Assembly: GCA_947502405.1 (NCBI GenBank)
Contig: CANMZT010000012.1
Coordinates: 1 to 64,000, forward strand
From: an uncultured Algibacter sp.
GTDB taxonomy: Bacteria; Bacteroidota; Bacteroidia; Flavobacteriales; Flavobacteriaceae
Length of the DNA stretch: 64,000 bases
Reading direction: 5' to 3'
This document shows positions 53,887 through 62,922 of the stretch, one piece after another. Made by a program: the position numbers and the translations under genes. The notes below the pieces were generated by a model, which saw nothing but the letters and a program-made list of their open reading frames with translations, did not search any database and had not been told where the DNA came from. Position 1 is the stretch's first letter. Each line of letters begins with the position of its first letter.

Positions 53887-54312
53887 TTACAGCTTTTTTA
53901 AAAAATGATACCCCAAAATATTAAAGCCTTCGTTATAATAAAATTTATGGGAAGGGTGGTTACTCACATAAGTATTTAGTTCTATGGTCTCTACGTTTTT
54001 TTTAGATACATATTTATAAATCCAATCAAAAAAACGTTTACCTAAACCTTGTCCTCTATAACCATCATCAATAAAAACATGATCTGCCTCAACACTTCTT
54101 CCAGAATAGTGTCTGGTGCAGTACCACAAGCCACAAACACCAATCAATTTACTTCCATCGTAAATAACAGCACATTCGTAGTTTTGAGTTATCATTTCTG
54201 CAAAACGCTCCTTCAGTATAGCTTCAGATACTTTAAAATCATTTAACTTTTGCACCAAAGGTATTACCAAGTTAATATGTTCTTTTTCTATGATTTTAAA
54301 TTCAATCGCCAT
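53887..54312 (-). CDS. GNAT-family N-acetyltransferase
   Basis: The 141-residue protein has the acetyl-CoA loop DDGYRGQGLGKRFFDW near 82-97 and the preceding strand SVEADHVFI. The C-terminal strand pair has NHPSHKFYYNEGFNILGYHFLKK. The family acetylates small molecules or protein N-termini, and the substrate is unknown. It is divergent from the second GNAT gene with only 14 bases between them. Confidence 0.9.
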   Translation of the reverse strand: MAIEFKIIEKEHINLVIPLVQKLNDFKVSEAILKERFAEMITQNYECAVIYDGSKLIGVCGLWYCTRHYSGRSVEADHVFIDDGYRGQGLGKRFFDWIYKYVSKKNVETIELNTYVSNHPSHKFYYNEGFNILGYHFLKKL

Positions 54313-54326
54313 AAAATAAGTTTTAA

Positions 54327-54836
54327 GTGAAGGTAATAATTCTTAAAAATATTTTAAGTTTGAAAAGCATAAAATCAAAATTCATTAAAACTTCAAACTA
54401 CATAATAAAACAGATAGCATCTAATGAAACACACACTGTAAGGCACCCCATTTTAAGAACTAAAAAACCTATAGAATCATGTGTTTTTGATGGTGATGAT
54501 CTGGAAACCACAGTACACTTAGGCCTCTTTATTAATAACAGTTTGGTAGGAATAAGTTCTTTTTTTAAAAAATCAAACCCAGCTATTTCTGCAAAAACAG
54601 CACAATATCAATTACGAGGAATGGCTGTTTTAAAAACTTTTCAAGGTAAAGGTTTGGGGCATATACTTTTAGAACATGGAGAAAATTTACTAAAAGAAAA
54701 GCACATTAAAATATTATGGTGTAACGCCAGAGAAGTAGCCATTAATTTCTATAAGAAAAACAATTACAAAATTATTGGAGAGGCATTCATCATAAAAGAT
54801 ATTGGCTTACACTACACTATGCATAAAAGCCTGTAA
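54327..54836 (+). CDS. GNAT-family N-acetyltransferase
   Basis: The 169-residue frame has the core QYQLRGMAVLKTFQGKGLGHILLEHGE near 92-118 (acetyl-CoA loop QGKGLG) and WCNAREVAINFYKKNNYKIIGEAF near 129-152. The N-terminal block ETHTVRHPILR followed by ESCVFDGDD resembles GNATs that normally start close to KQIASNETH. The start is therefore unclear: GTG 54327 or TTG 54360 are possible. TAAGTTTG at 54355-54362 could be a promoter box, which would argue for an even later, non-ATG start. Confidence 0.85.
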   Translation: MKVIILKNILSLKSIKSKFIKTSNYIIKQIASNETHTVRHPILRTKKPIESCVFDGDDLETTVHLGLFINNSLVGISSFFKKSNPAISAKTAQYQLRGMAVLKTFQGKGLGHILLEHGENLLKEKHIKILWCNAREVAINFYKKNNYKIIGEAFIIKDIGLHYTMHKSL

Positions 54837-54927
54837 GCCTAAATTAAAGCAAGTGACTTAATTAAAAATTTAGTGTCACATTGTTATTACCTAAATTTTT
54901 GTAATTTTAGTTACTAATTTTTTTATA

Positions 54928-55695
54928 ATGAGAGGAAGAAATCTAAAATTTAGGCTACTAATTGGAGTTGCTATAGCTCTGTTTTTTGTTTTTAAAAGAT
55001 GTAGCCAAAGAGAAGAGAACCCATATACAGGCAGGATGCAAACCATATCTATGACTCCTGATAAAGAGATTGCCATAGGTTTACAAAGTGCTCCACAAAT
55101 GGCTCAACAACATGGGGGTTTACATCCAAATAATCAATATCAAGCATTAGTTGATAATGTTGGAAATAAATTAGTTAACAACAGTATTGCAAGACAAACA
55201 CCATATAAGTACGAGTTTCACTTGTTAGCAGACCCAAGAACTATTAATGCATTTGCTTTACCTGGAGGTCAAATATTTATAACTCACGCACTTTTTTCAA
55301 AATTAGAAAACGAAGACCAGTTAGCTGGTGTTTTAGGACATGAAATTGGACATGTTTTAGGCAGGCACAGTGCAGAACGTATAGCAGAAAGTGAATATTG
55401 GCAAGGATTAGCAACAGCAGGCTCTGTTGGTGCAGACATGGGAGGTTTAGTAAGTGGTATTGGCCAACAAACCCTTCTAACTAATGGACGTGATGATGAA
55501 TTAGAAAGTGACGACTTAGGTGTACGGTTTATGATTAAGGCGGGATATAACCCAGAAGAAATGATTGGTGTTATGGAAATTTTAAAAGCCGCTGCGGGTC
55601 CTAATCGTGTACCAGAATTCCAAAGCACACATCCTGACCCCGATAATAGAATTGAAAAAATTGAAGCTGCGATTGAAAAATATCGAAATCAATAA
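54928..55695 (+). CDS. M48-family zinc metallopeptidase
   Basis: The 255-residue protein has one N-terminal hydrophobic segment (about 8-22) followed by basic residues and a cysteine (FKRCSQ), so it is membrane-anchored or exported. The zinc motif HEIGH is at 138-142 and the third ligand glutamate lies in DDELESDDLG near 190. FALPGGQIFIT and the closing STHPDPDNRIEKIE fit periplasmic BepA/LoiP-type peptidases. A role in outer-membrane protein quality control is inferred from those relatives. Confidence 0.92.
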   Translation: MRGRNLKFRLLIGVAIALFFVFKRCSQREENPYTGRMQTISMTPDKEIAIGLQSAPQMAQQHGGLHPNNQYQALVDNVGNKLVNNSIARQTPYKYEFHLLADPRTINAFALPGGQIFITHALFSKLENEDQLAGVLGHEIGHVLGRHSAERIAESEYWQGLATAGSVGADMGGLVSGIGQQTLLTNGRDDELESDDLGVRFMIKAGYNPEEMIGVMEILKAAAGPNRVPEFQSTHPDPDNRIEKIEAAIEKYRNQ

Positions 55696-55701
55696 AATAA
55701 C

Positions 55702-55727
55702 AAAGCCTCGTTATACGAGGCTTTTTT
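55702..55727 (+). terminator. Terminator after the M48 peptidase gene
   Basis: A 9-bp stem (55702-55710 with 55716-55724) with a TTATA loop is followed by T's. Confidence 0.85.
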
Positions 55728-55766
55728 TGTGAGTGACTAACTCAAATAATTATTTTAATATCATAA

Positions 55767-56174
55767 TTATTTATTTCTTTTTTTAGCTTTTGCGTCAGCC
55801 AAGGCTTTTACCAAAATAGTTTCAGCATCCTTCGCACCATGCAATTGTGCATATTTTAAAGCAGTCATTTTTTTATCAGACTTCGCTTTTAAATTAGCAC
55901 CATGTACAATTAAAAGTTCTAGAATATCTGTTCTGTTAAACTTTGCAGCATACATTAATGGTGTCATTCCGTTAGATTTTGCATTTACATCTGCCCCTCT
56001 ACTGATTAATTTCTGTACAGTTTCTAAATCTCCTTTAGCGATAGATACACAGAAAGAATTCACTTTAAAAAAAGCTTCAACTTCATAGTTAGCAGTAGTG
56101 TTCGTTGGTGTTGCATTTACTGATACAATTGAAAAGCATAATGCGATTGCGGAAATAATGATTGTTTTTTTCAT
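55767..56174 (-). CDS. Secreted ankyrin-repeat protein
   Basis: The 135-residue protein has a signal peptide (ending SVNATP). Two to three ankyrin repeats follow, with DLETVQKLISRGADVNAKSNGMTPLMYAAKFN and RTDILELLIVHGANLKAKSDK, and a basic C terminus (KAKKRNK). It is likely a periplasmic binding module with an unknown partner. It is divergent from gpmI with an AT-rich gap. Confidence 0.88.
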   Translation of the reverse strand: MKKTIIISAIALCFSIVSVNATPTNTTANYEVEAFFKVNSFCVSIAKGDLETVQKLISRGADVNAKSNGMTPLMYAAKFNRTDILELLIVHGANLKAKSDKKMTALKYAQLHGAKDAETILVKALADAKAKKRNK

Positions 56175-56392
56175 GATGAAAGATTTTAATTTGATTATTG
56201 ATTTACGTTTTTTGATATACTAAATAGACGATATAAATTTCAATCTGTTACACAAAAAAATATTTATAACACATTTTTAACATTTATTAAACAAATATTA
56301 ACGAAAACGTTTTCTTTCATAAATACTAACATAATCCCTATTAATTAAGGGTTTTCAGAGTTTTTTTTAGCACCATTTTATTTAAACTTATG

Positions 56393-56400
56393 TATCTTTG
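56393..56400 (+). promoter_or_regulatory. -7 promoter box (TATCTTTG) of gpmI
   Basis: TATCTTTG fits the -7 consensus and ends 24 bases before the ATG at 56425. The rest of the 250-bp AT-rich gap 56175-56424 shows nothing further. Confidence 0.55.
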
Positions 56401-56424
56401 CTTAGTTTAAAATTTTAACAAAAA

Positions 56425-57939
56425 ATGAACAAAAAAGTAATTTTAATGATACTTGATGGATGGGGAAACTCTCCAGATCCTAAAGTTTCAGCTATCGATC
56501 ATGCCAATACTTCTTTTATAGATTCCCTTTATAAAAATTACCCTTATGCTACCCTCAGAACTGATGGTTTGCATGTTGGATTACCAAAAGGGCAAATGGG
56601 AAATAGCGAAGTTGGACATATGAATTTAGGTGCTGGTAGAATTGTTTATCAAGATTTAGCTAAAATTAACCTAGCTATTCAGCAAGATACTTTAAAGGAT
56701 GAAAAAGTATTAGTTGACGCTTTAAAATATGCTTCAAATAATAATAAAAATGTTCATTTCTTAGGATTATTAAGTAATGGTGGGGTTCATGCTCACACCA
56801 GTCATTTAAAAGGGTTTATAGATGCTGCTAATAAAGCTGGGGTAAATTCTTTTATCCATGCTTTTACTGATGGAAGAGATGTAGACCCAAAATCTGGTAA
56901 AGGTTACATTGAAGATTTAGAAAGTTACATTAAAAACACTAATGCAAAAATAGCAACTGTAACAGGTAGATATTATGCTATGGATAGAGATAAACGTTGG
57001 GAACGTGTTAAACTTGCCTATGATGCAATTGTAAGTGGGGTTGGCACAAAAACAACAAATCTTTCATCGGCCATACAAGAGAATTATAATAACGATGTTA
57101 CTGATGAGTTTATTAAACCACTAATAGTTACCGATAACAATAATGAACCAGTTTCAAAAATTAAAGAGGATGATGTGGTAATCTTCTTTAATTTTAGAAC
57201 AGACAGAGGTAGAGAGTTAACAGAAATGTTAAATCAAAGAGACTTCCCTGATTACGGCACTAAAAAATTAAATTTATATTATGTAACTATAACTAATTAT
57301 AGTGATGCATTTGAAGGTATTAAAGTAATATTCAATAAAGATAATATTACAGAAACATTAGGTGAAGTTTTAGCAAAAAACAAAAAAAAGCAAATTAGAA
57401 TTGCTGAAACTGAGAAATATCCGCATGTCACATTTTTCTTTTCTGGAGGACAAGAAGTTCCCTTTGAAGGTGAGTCCCGTATTCTTAAAAACTCTCCAAA
57501 AGTAGCTACTTATGATTTAAAGCCAGAAATGAGTGCTTATGAACTAACTGATGCCCTGATACCAGAATTAAAAAAAGCAGAAGTTGATTTTGTATGTTTA
57601 AACTTTGCAAATGGTGATATGGTAGGACATACAGGTGTTATGGAAGCAGCCATAAAAGCTTGTGAAGCTGTTGATGAATGTGTAAAGAATGTTGTTACTA
57701 CAGGTTTAAATAATGGATATACAACACTTCTTATTGCGGACCATGGAAATTGTGAAACCATGATTAATCCTGATGGCACACCAAATACGGCGCATACAAC
57801 AAATCCAGTTCCTATTATCTTAATTGACAACGATCTTACTGAAATAAAAGATGGTGTTTTAGGAGATGTTGCACCTACAATTCTAAAGCTTATGAATGTT
57901 GAGCAACCAGAAGCTATGACTCAGCATCCTTTAGTTTAG
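56425..57939 (+). CDS. gpmI: 2,3-bisphosphoglycerate-independent phosphoglycerate mutase
   Basis: It interconverts 3- and 2-phosphoglycerate in glycolysis using two manganese ions. The 504-residue protein has ILDGWG with metal ligand Asp11 and GQMGNSEVGHMNLGAGR with the phospho-acceptor Ser61. It also has HAFTDGRDVDPKSG, RYYAMDRDKRWER, and the C-terminal metal-site block CLNFANGDMVGHTG and ADHGNCE. It is full length. Confidence 0.97.
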   Translation: MNKKVILMILDGWGNSPDPKVSAIDHANTSFIDSLYKNYPYATLRTDGLHVGLPKGQMGNSEVGHMNLGAGRIVYQDLAKINLAIQQDTLKDEKVLVDALKYASNNNKNVHFLGLLSNGGVHAHTSHLKGFIDAANKAGVNSFIHAFTDGRDVDPKSGKGYIEDLESYIKNTNAKIATVTGRYYAMDRDKRWERVKLAYDAIVSGVGTKTTNLSSAIQENYNNDVTDEFIKPLIVTDNNNEPVSKIKEDDVVIFFNFRTDRGRELTEMLNQRDFPDYGTKKLNLYYVTITNYSDAFEGIKVIFNKDNITETLGEVLAKNKKKQIRIAETEKYPHVTFFFSGGQEVPFEGESRILKNSPKVATYDLKPEMSAYELTDALIPELKKAEVDFVCLNFANGDMVGHTGVMEAAIKACEAVDECVKNVVTTGLNNGYTTLLIADHGNCETMINPDGTPNTAHTTNPVPIILIDNDLTEIKDGVLGDVAPTILKLMNVEQPEAMTQHPLV

Positions 57940-57991
57940 TTATGATTAAAAAATTAGTGTAACTTTACAATAGATTAATGCCTTAAATTAA

Positions 57992-58396
57992 ATGAATTTT
58001 AACGATACACTTATTATTGCTGTAGATTTTGACGGTACTATTGTTGAAGATGCTTACCCGAAAATTGGCAAACCTATTTTATTTGCTTTTGAAACTTTAA
58101 AAAAGTTACAAGAAGAAGGACATCGATTAATATTGTGGACCTATAGATGTGGTGATAAACTAGATGAAGCTGTTAAATTTTGTGAAGATAATGGTATTCG
58201 TTTTTATGCTGTTAATAAAAGTTTTGCCGAAGAAGAATACACAAATGATATTAGCAGAAAAATAAATGCAGATTTATTTATTGACGATAGAAATATTGGT
58301 GGTTTCCCTGGTTGGGGAGAAGTATATCAAATGCTAACAAATTCAGAACCTCCAATACCACAGAAAAAGAAAGGCTTTTTTGGGTTGTTTAAATAA
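57992..58396 (+). CDS. HAD-like hydrolase of the BT0820 type
   Basis: The 134-residue protein has the HAD nucleophile motif VDFDGTI with Asp12 and Asp14, the LILWTYRCGDKLDEAVKFC segment that carries motif II, and LFIDDRNIGGFPGWGEVY with the motif IV acidic pair. It lacks a sizeable cap domain, which suits small phosphatases acting on large or open substrates. The substrate is unknown. The tail ends in the basic KKKGFFGLFK. Confidence 0.88.
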   Translation: MNFNDTLIIAVDFDGTIVEDAYPKIGKPILFAFETLKKLQEEGHRLILWTYRCGDKLDEAVKFCEDNGIRFYAVNKSFAEEEYTNDISRKINADLFIDDRNIGGFPGWGEVYQMLTNSEPPIPQKKKGFFGLFK

Positions 58397-58418
58397 GTTG
58401 CGTTTTTAAGTATCTTTG
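58385..58418 (+). promoter_or_regulatory. Promoter of map (TTG ... TATCTTTG)
   Basis: TATCTTTG at 58411-58418 is a good -7 box 19 bases before the ATG at 58438. A TTG at 58385-58387 lies 23 bases upstream, within the usual range for the -33 element. Confidence 0.55.
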
Positions 58419-58437
58419 CTCCCCTATTACTATTTTT

Positions 58438-59256
58438 ATGATTATTGTTAAAACAAGAGAGGAAATTGAATTAATGCGCGAAAGTGCATTAATCGTATCT
58501 AAAACCTTAGGTGAGTTAGCCAAAGCTATTAAACCAGGAGTTACGACACTTCAATTAGATAAAATTGCTGAAGAATACATTAGAGATCATGGAGCAATTC
58601 CAGGTTTTTTGGGGTTATACGACTTTCCTAATACACTATGTATGAGTCCAAATTCTCAAGTAGTACATGGCATCCCTAATGGAGAGCCTCTTGTTGAAGG
58701 CGATATTATTTCTATAGACTGTGGTGCTTTAAAAAATGGATTCTATGGTGATCATGCTTACACATTTCCTGTTGGTGAAATTGACCCTGAAACAGAAAAA
58801 CTACTTCAAGTAACAAAAGAATCTTTATACGTTGGTATCAGAGAATTTAAAGCTAATAATCGTGTTGGCGATGTAGGTTATGCTATTCAAAAATATTGTG
58901 AAGCTCATGGTTATGGTGTTGTTAGAGAACTTGTAGGCCACGGATTAGGCAGTAAAATGCATGAAGACCCTGAAATGCCAAATTATGGTAGGCGTGGAAA
59001 AGGAAAGAAATTTGTTGAAGGCATGGTGGTTGCCATTGAACCTATGATAAATATGGGTACGCATCGCATCAAACAACATAGAGATGGCTGGACAATTACC
59101 ACCCAAGACAATAAACCGTCTGCGCATTTTGAACATGATGTTGCTCTACTAGACGGAAAGCCAGAACTACTTTCTACTTTTGCATACATATATGATACTT
59201 TGGGTATTGAAAGTGATGAAGAAGATGAGTTTCGTCAAGAAGCTTTAGTGCTTTAA
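58438..59256 (+). CDS. map: Methionine aminopeptidase type I
   Basis: It removes the initiator methionine from new proteins. The 272-residue enzyme has the metal ligands in SIDCGALKNGFYGDHAYTFP (two aspartates), ELVGHGLG (histidine), VAIEPMIN (glutamate) and HFEHDVAL (glutamate). The DxxG and HG...MHEDP landmarks are normal. The following methyltransferase gene starts at the last base of its stop codon (TAATG), so translation is coupled. Confidence 0.96.
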   Translation: MIIVKTREEIELMRESALIVSKTLGELAKAIKPGVTTLQLDKIAEEYIRDHGAIPGFLGLYDFPNTLCMSPNSQVVHGIPNGEPLVEGDIISIDCGALKNGFYGDHAYTFPVGEIDPETEKLLQVTKESLYVGIREFKANNRVGDVGYAIQKYCEAHGYGVVRELVGHGLGSKMHEDPEMPNYGRRGKGKKFVEGMVVAIEPMINMGTHRIKQHRDGWTITTQDNKPSAHFEHDVALLDGKPELLSTFAYIYDTLGIESDEEDEFRQEALVL

Positions 59257-60020
59257 TGAAACGTTTTTTCAAACTCATACTAAATACAATTCCAAGACCT
59301 TTATTAATAAGGTTAAGTTATATAGCACGTCCTATTTTAGCTTTCTTCTTAAAAGGGAATAAATTTACCGACCCAATTGATGGTAAAAGCTTTAAATCGT
59401 TTTTACCTTATGGCTATGGTACACAAAGGAATAATGTATTATCACCTTCAACACTTTCATTGGAAAGACACAGGTTATTGTGGTTGTATCTACAAAATGA
59501 AACCCATTTTTTTTCTAAAAAATTAAAAGTTTTACATTTTGCCCCTGAACAAGCATTTTATAAACGTTTTAGAAAGCTAGACAATTTAGATTATGTAACC
59601 ACAGATTTAAATTCGCCATTAGCCGATGTTAAAGCAGACATTTGTAACCTTCCATTTAAAGATAATGAATTTGATGTTGTCTTTTGTAATCATGTTTTAG
59701 AACATATTCCTGATGATACAAAGGCTATGCATGAGTTACATCGTATCCTAAAAGTTGGTGGCTGGGGAATATTTCAAATTCCTCAAGATTTAAATCGAAA
59801 TACAACTTTTGAAGACAACACGATAACTGATAAAAAAGAACGCGCTAAAATTTTTGGTCAATACGATCATGTTCGCATTTATGGACGAGATTATTTTGAT
59901 AAGCTTCGCAGTATAGGTTTTAAAGTTGAACAAGTAGATTATACAAACACACTTTCATCAGAAGAAATAGAAAAATATTGCTTAGCAAAAGGTGAAATTA
60001 TTCCTGTGGTTTACAAATAA
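59256..60020 (+). CDS. Class I SAM-dependent methyltransferase
   Basis: The 254-residue protein has an N-terminal hydrophobic segment, then a Methyltransf_11 core. The N-terminal part of that core reads KVLHFAPEQAFYKRFRKL (motif I unusually lacking a GxGxG glycine pattern), followed by ADVKADICNLPFKDNEFDVVFCNHVLEHI and HRILKVGGWGIFQIP. The HxLEH and KVGG blocks are typical of glycolipid or sugar-linked methyltransferases. The substrate is unknown. It is coupled to map, and apbE converges immediately at its end. Confidence 0.85.
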   Translation: MKRFFKLILNTIPRPLLIRLSYIARPILAFFLKGNKFTDPIDGKSFKSFLPYGYGTQRNNVLSPSTLSLERHRLLWLYLQNETHFFSKKLKVLHFAPEQAFYKRFRKLDNLDYVTTDLNSPLADVKADICNLPFKDNEFDVVFCNHVLEHIPDDTKAMHELHRILKVGGWGIFQIPQDLNRNTTFEDNTITDKKERAKIFGQYDHVRIYGRDYFDKLRSIGFKVEQVDYTNTLSSEEIEKYCLAKGEIIPVVYK

Positions 60021-60998
60021 TCAACTTTCAGGAAAACCGTTTAAAGCTAAAGTTTCAAATTCTTTATTTTCATTTTCAAAAATTAAGAACACTTTCAATT
60101 CAGGATGCCTCTTTAAAAAAGTCTTTATTCTATCAACCCCCATAGATTTGAATGCTGTAGCATATGCATCAGCAGTCATACAATCATTTGCAATAACTGA
60201 AATACTTAATAAGTTCGTTTTACTAGGGTAACCTGTTTCAGTATTAATTATATGTGCGTAACGATTCCCATTTTCATCAATTTTAAACTTTCTATAAGTA
60301 CCAGATGTGGCCATTGCTTCATCTTTCAATGATATTGCTTTTAATATAGACTTTCCTCCTTCAAAATTAGGTTCTTCAACCCCTACTTTCCATTTACTTT
60401 GTTTCTCAGCATTTATCCCTTTAACCCTTATTTCTCCACCAATTTCAACTAAATAATCACTAATATTTTTATTTTCTAAAAATTCACCAATTACATCTAC
60501 ACCATACCCTTTTGCTATGGCATTAAACTCCAAATATACGTTTGGGTTAGATTTTCTTATCGTATTCTCATGTCTATACGTTTTATCAAACCCCACATAT
60601 TGCATTAAGCTATCAATTTTCAAACTATCAACAACTTCAATAGTATGTTCTGCACCAAATTTCCATGCATTAACAACGTTTCCTATAGTAGGATCAAATG
60701 CACCCTCTGTTTGACCAAAAACATCTTTAGAAGCATCGTAAACCCTTATAAAGTGTTCGTCTATTTTGAAGGATTCGTTTCGATTAAGTTTAGAAATATC
60801 TGAATCATATTGATAAGTTGACATGGACTTATTAATATCACCAAACAAGCTATCAAACTCCTTTTGAAAATTTTCATCCGAATCATAAATAATAGAATAG
60901 CTAGTTCCGAAAACTGTTCCAGAAATTTTTGTGTTTTTGTGTTCCCGCTTACAAGAAAATAAAGCAACAACGGAACATAATACTATTAAAATTCTCAT
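60021..60998 (-). CDS. apbE: FAD:protein FMN transferase, lipoprotein
   Basis: It attaches FMN by a phosphoester bond to threonine or serine in flavoproteins such as NqrB/NqrC of the sodium pump. The 325-residue protein has a lipoprotein signal (lipobox LFSC, Cys16), so it works outside the cytoplasm. Family motifs are MSTYQYDSDISKLN near 58-71, LEFNAIAKGYGVDVIG near 150-165, EIGGEIRVKG, ATSGTYRKF and the metal-site region TADAYATAFKSMG. It follows the small conserved gene at 61015 by 16 bases. Confidence 0.95.
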   Translation of the reverse strand: MRILIVLCSVVALFSCKREHKNTKISGTVFGTSYSIIYDSDENFQKEFDSLFGDINKSMSTYQYDSDISKLNRNESFKIDEHFIRVYDASKDVFGQTEGAFDPTIGNVVNAWKFGAEHTIEVVDSLKIDSLMQYVGFDKTYRHENTIRKSNPNVYLEFNAIAKGYGVDVIGEFLENKNISDYLVEIGGEIRVKGINAEKQSKWKVGVEEPNFEGGKSILKAISLKDEAMATSGTYRKFKIDENGNRYAHIINTETGYPSKTNLLSISVIANDCMTADAYATAFKSMGVDRIKTFLKRHPELKVFLIFENENKEFETLALNGFPES

Positions 60999-61014
60999 AA
61001 AACAAAAGCAGTTT

Positions 61015-61392
61015 CTAATTCAAATTAGTTTCTAAAACTTGAATACCATTGTATTCTAACAAATAATCTTGATCTAAATAAATAGGTTCTTTTTCACCTT
61101 CAGTACTCCCTATACCAACTCCAGCATATAAAACCTTTGCATCTTTATCTCTTGCATGCTTTTTAAAAGATTCCATCCAAACCACATCATAATTATTTGG
61201 GTTTTCTGGCAGAATTACGGCTCGAACAATAACAAAATAATACTGTTTGTTTTTATCCATGCATACAAACTGCGGATGTTTTTTTAACTTACTATTTACA
61301 GCTATAAACTCAAACCCACGTTGCTCCAAATCTTTACCAACATGATTCATTGCAAGGTTATGTAATTCTTGTTCGGTTAATGGTTTACTCAT
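61015..61392 (-). CDS. Conserved small protein of unknown function, linked to apbE
   Basis: The 125-residue protein is soluble with alternating helices and strands (LEQRGFEFIAVNSKLKKHPQFVCM, KQYYFVIVRAVILPENP, AKVLYAGVGIGS). I do not recognise a defined domain. I recall homologues in Bacteroidetes being labelled as related to sodium-pumping NADH:quinone reductase because they lie near nqrF and apbE, but nothing here shows an iron-sulfur or flavin site. It lies 16 bases upstream of apbE on the same strand. Confidence 0.72.
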   Translation of the reverse strand: MSKPLTEQELHNLAMNHVGKDLEQRGFEFIAVNSKLKKHPQFVCMDKNKQYYFVIVRAVILPENPNNYDVVWMESFKKHARDKDAKVLYAGVGIGSTEGEKEPIYLDQDYLLEYNGIQVLETNLN

Positions 61393-61553
61393 ACTGCAAA
61401 AATACTATAAAACAAGAACTGATGATGACATTTTAAAATTGTTTCGATGAGAAGGTATAAACACATGCTAATATGATATAAATTAATAAAACTTTATGAA
61501 AAAAATTAAGTAAAAGTAGATAACCGAAAAATTAATCCTTTGGCAGTGAAGTA

Positions 61554-61584
61554 TTTGTTGTAAAATGAAATAATTGTATATTTC
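61554..61584 (+). promoter_or_regulatory. Promoter of the sigma/TPR operon (TTTG ... TATATTTC)
   Basis: TTTG at 61554-61557 is followed after 19 bases by TATATTTC at 61577-61584, one base off the TAnnTTTG consensus. The ATG at 61601 is 16 bases downstream. This is the best full two-box promoter seen in the window. Confidence 0.6.
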
Positions 61585-61600
61585 CTCTAGCTATTAATTC

Positions 61601-62170
61601 ATGAGGAAATCAGTACAATATTCTAATCAATCAGAGCTTGTTAACGCTATAAAATCAAACGATTCTAGCGTAATAAAAAAGTTTTATACAGAGAATTATA
61701 AAAAAGTTGAACTTTTAATTCTTAAAAACAGTGGCTCTATTGAATACGCTAAAGATATTTATCAAGATGCTTTTATTACGGTTTGGACCCATATAAAAAA
61801 CGATAAATTTACACCAAAGAATGAAACAGCTTTACAAGGGTATCTTTATACAATATCAAAAAACAAATGGATGGATGTTTTAAGATCTAAATCTTTTAAA
61901 AATTCTAAGCTATTAAATTATGAAATTTTAGACTTTATAGAGAATGAAGATAACGAAAACGCTGATTTAAAAAACAATAAACTAAAATTAACCATGTTAG
62001 CCTTTAAAAATTTAGGGCAACCATGTAAAGAATTATTAAACACATTTTATTTTGAAAAAAAGTCTTTAAAAGAAATTGCTTCAAAATTAAAAATAGAAGA
62101 AACCACAGCGCGCAATAAAAAATACAGATGTATGGAAAAACTACGTGCTATGGTTTTAGCCTCAAAATAA
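61601..62170 (+). CDS. ECF-type RNA polymerase sigma factor
   Basis: The 189-residue protein has region 2 (YAKDIYQDAFITVWTHIKNDKF near 47-68) and region 4 with KSLKEIASKLKIEETTARNKKYRCMEKL near 155-182. No typical anti-sigma follows. The next gene encodes a membrane protein with an N-terminal helical domain and TPRs, which may take that part. The gene heads a plus-strand operon that runs off the window. Confidence 0.9.
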   Translation: MRKSVQYSNQSELVNAIKSNDSSVIKKFYTENYKKVELLILKNSGSIEYAKDIYQDAFITVWTHIKNDKFTPKNETALQGYLYTISKNKWMDVLRSKSFKNSKLLNYEILDFIENEDNENADLKNNKLKLTMLAFKNLGQPCKELLNTFYFEKKSLKEIASKLKIEETTARNKKYRCMEKLRAMVLASK

Positions 62171-62177
62171 TTTCAAA

Positions 62178-62921
62178 TTGAAAAATAATAGCAACGACAT
62201 ATCACAAGAATTATTAGAAATCATAGAAAGCTATATAAATGGCTCTATGAATACTAGGGAATTGAATGATTTTAATCAACTTCTCGAGCTTGATGATGAG
62301 TTTAAAACAAAAGTTGAAGATGTTAAAACGATGCTTTTAGGGATAGAAAATCAATCGCTAAAAGAGCAACTTGATGAAATTCATAAGGACATCCCTAAAA
62401 CTAAGGTTAAAAAATCTAAAGATAAAAAAGTAAGGTATTTATATTACAGTAAATTTGCTGCTGCAGCGGCATTAATTATAGCTGTAGGTAGTATTTGGTT
62501 TTTTAGCACACCACAAAATGAAAAACTTTATTCCAAACATTTTAAACCAGACCCAGGATTACCAACTACCATGAGTAGCACCAATAATTTTGATTTTTAC
62601 GATGGCATGGTAAAATATAAGCATGGTGATTATGACATCGCAATTGATAAATGGAAAACTTTGAATGAAAATAGCCCTGAAAACGACACAATAAACTACT
62701 TTTTGGGTGTTGCATTTTTAGCTAATAAAAATGTACCTGAAGCTATTCCGTACTTAGAAAATGCTGCTGAAGCTGAAGACAACTTTGCTTTTTTAAACGA
62801 CACTTACTATTATTTAGGTTTGGCTTACATGAAAGAAGGAAATATTGAGTTAGCAAAAAAGAATCTCGAATTAAGTAATACCAAAAAGAGTGAGGAAATT
62901 TTATTAAAACTCACAAACTAA
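62178..62921 (+). CDS. Membrane protein with C-terminal TPRs, possible anti-sigma partner
   Basis: The 247-residue protein starts at TTG 62178, 7 bases after the sigma gene. It has an N-terminal helical domain (ESYINGSMNTRELNDFNQLLELDDEFKTKVED) of the type seen in anti-sigma factors, one membrane helix (about 94-110), then two to three tetratricopeptide repeats (FYDGMVKYKHGDYDIAIDKW, NYFLGVAFLANKN, YYYLGLAYMKEGN). By position and topology it could hold the sigma factor at the membrane. That role is inferred. Confidence 0.82.
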   Translation: MKNNSNDISQELLEIIESYINGSMNTRELNDFNQLLELDDEFKTKVEDVKTMLLGIENQSLKEQLDEIHKDIPKTKVKKSKDKKVRYLYYSKFAAAAALIIAVGSIWFFSTPQNEKLYSKHFKPDPGLPTTMSSTNNFDFYDGMVKYKHGDYDIAIDKWKTLNENSPENDTINYFLGVAFLANKNVPEAIPYLENAAEAEDNFAFLNDTYYYLGLAYMKEGNIELAKKNLELSNTKKSEEILLKLTN

Positions 62922-62922
62922 A

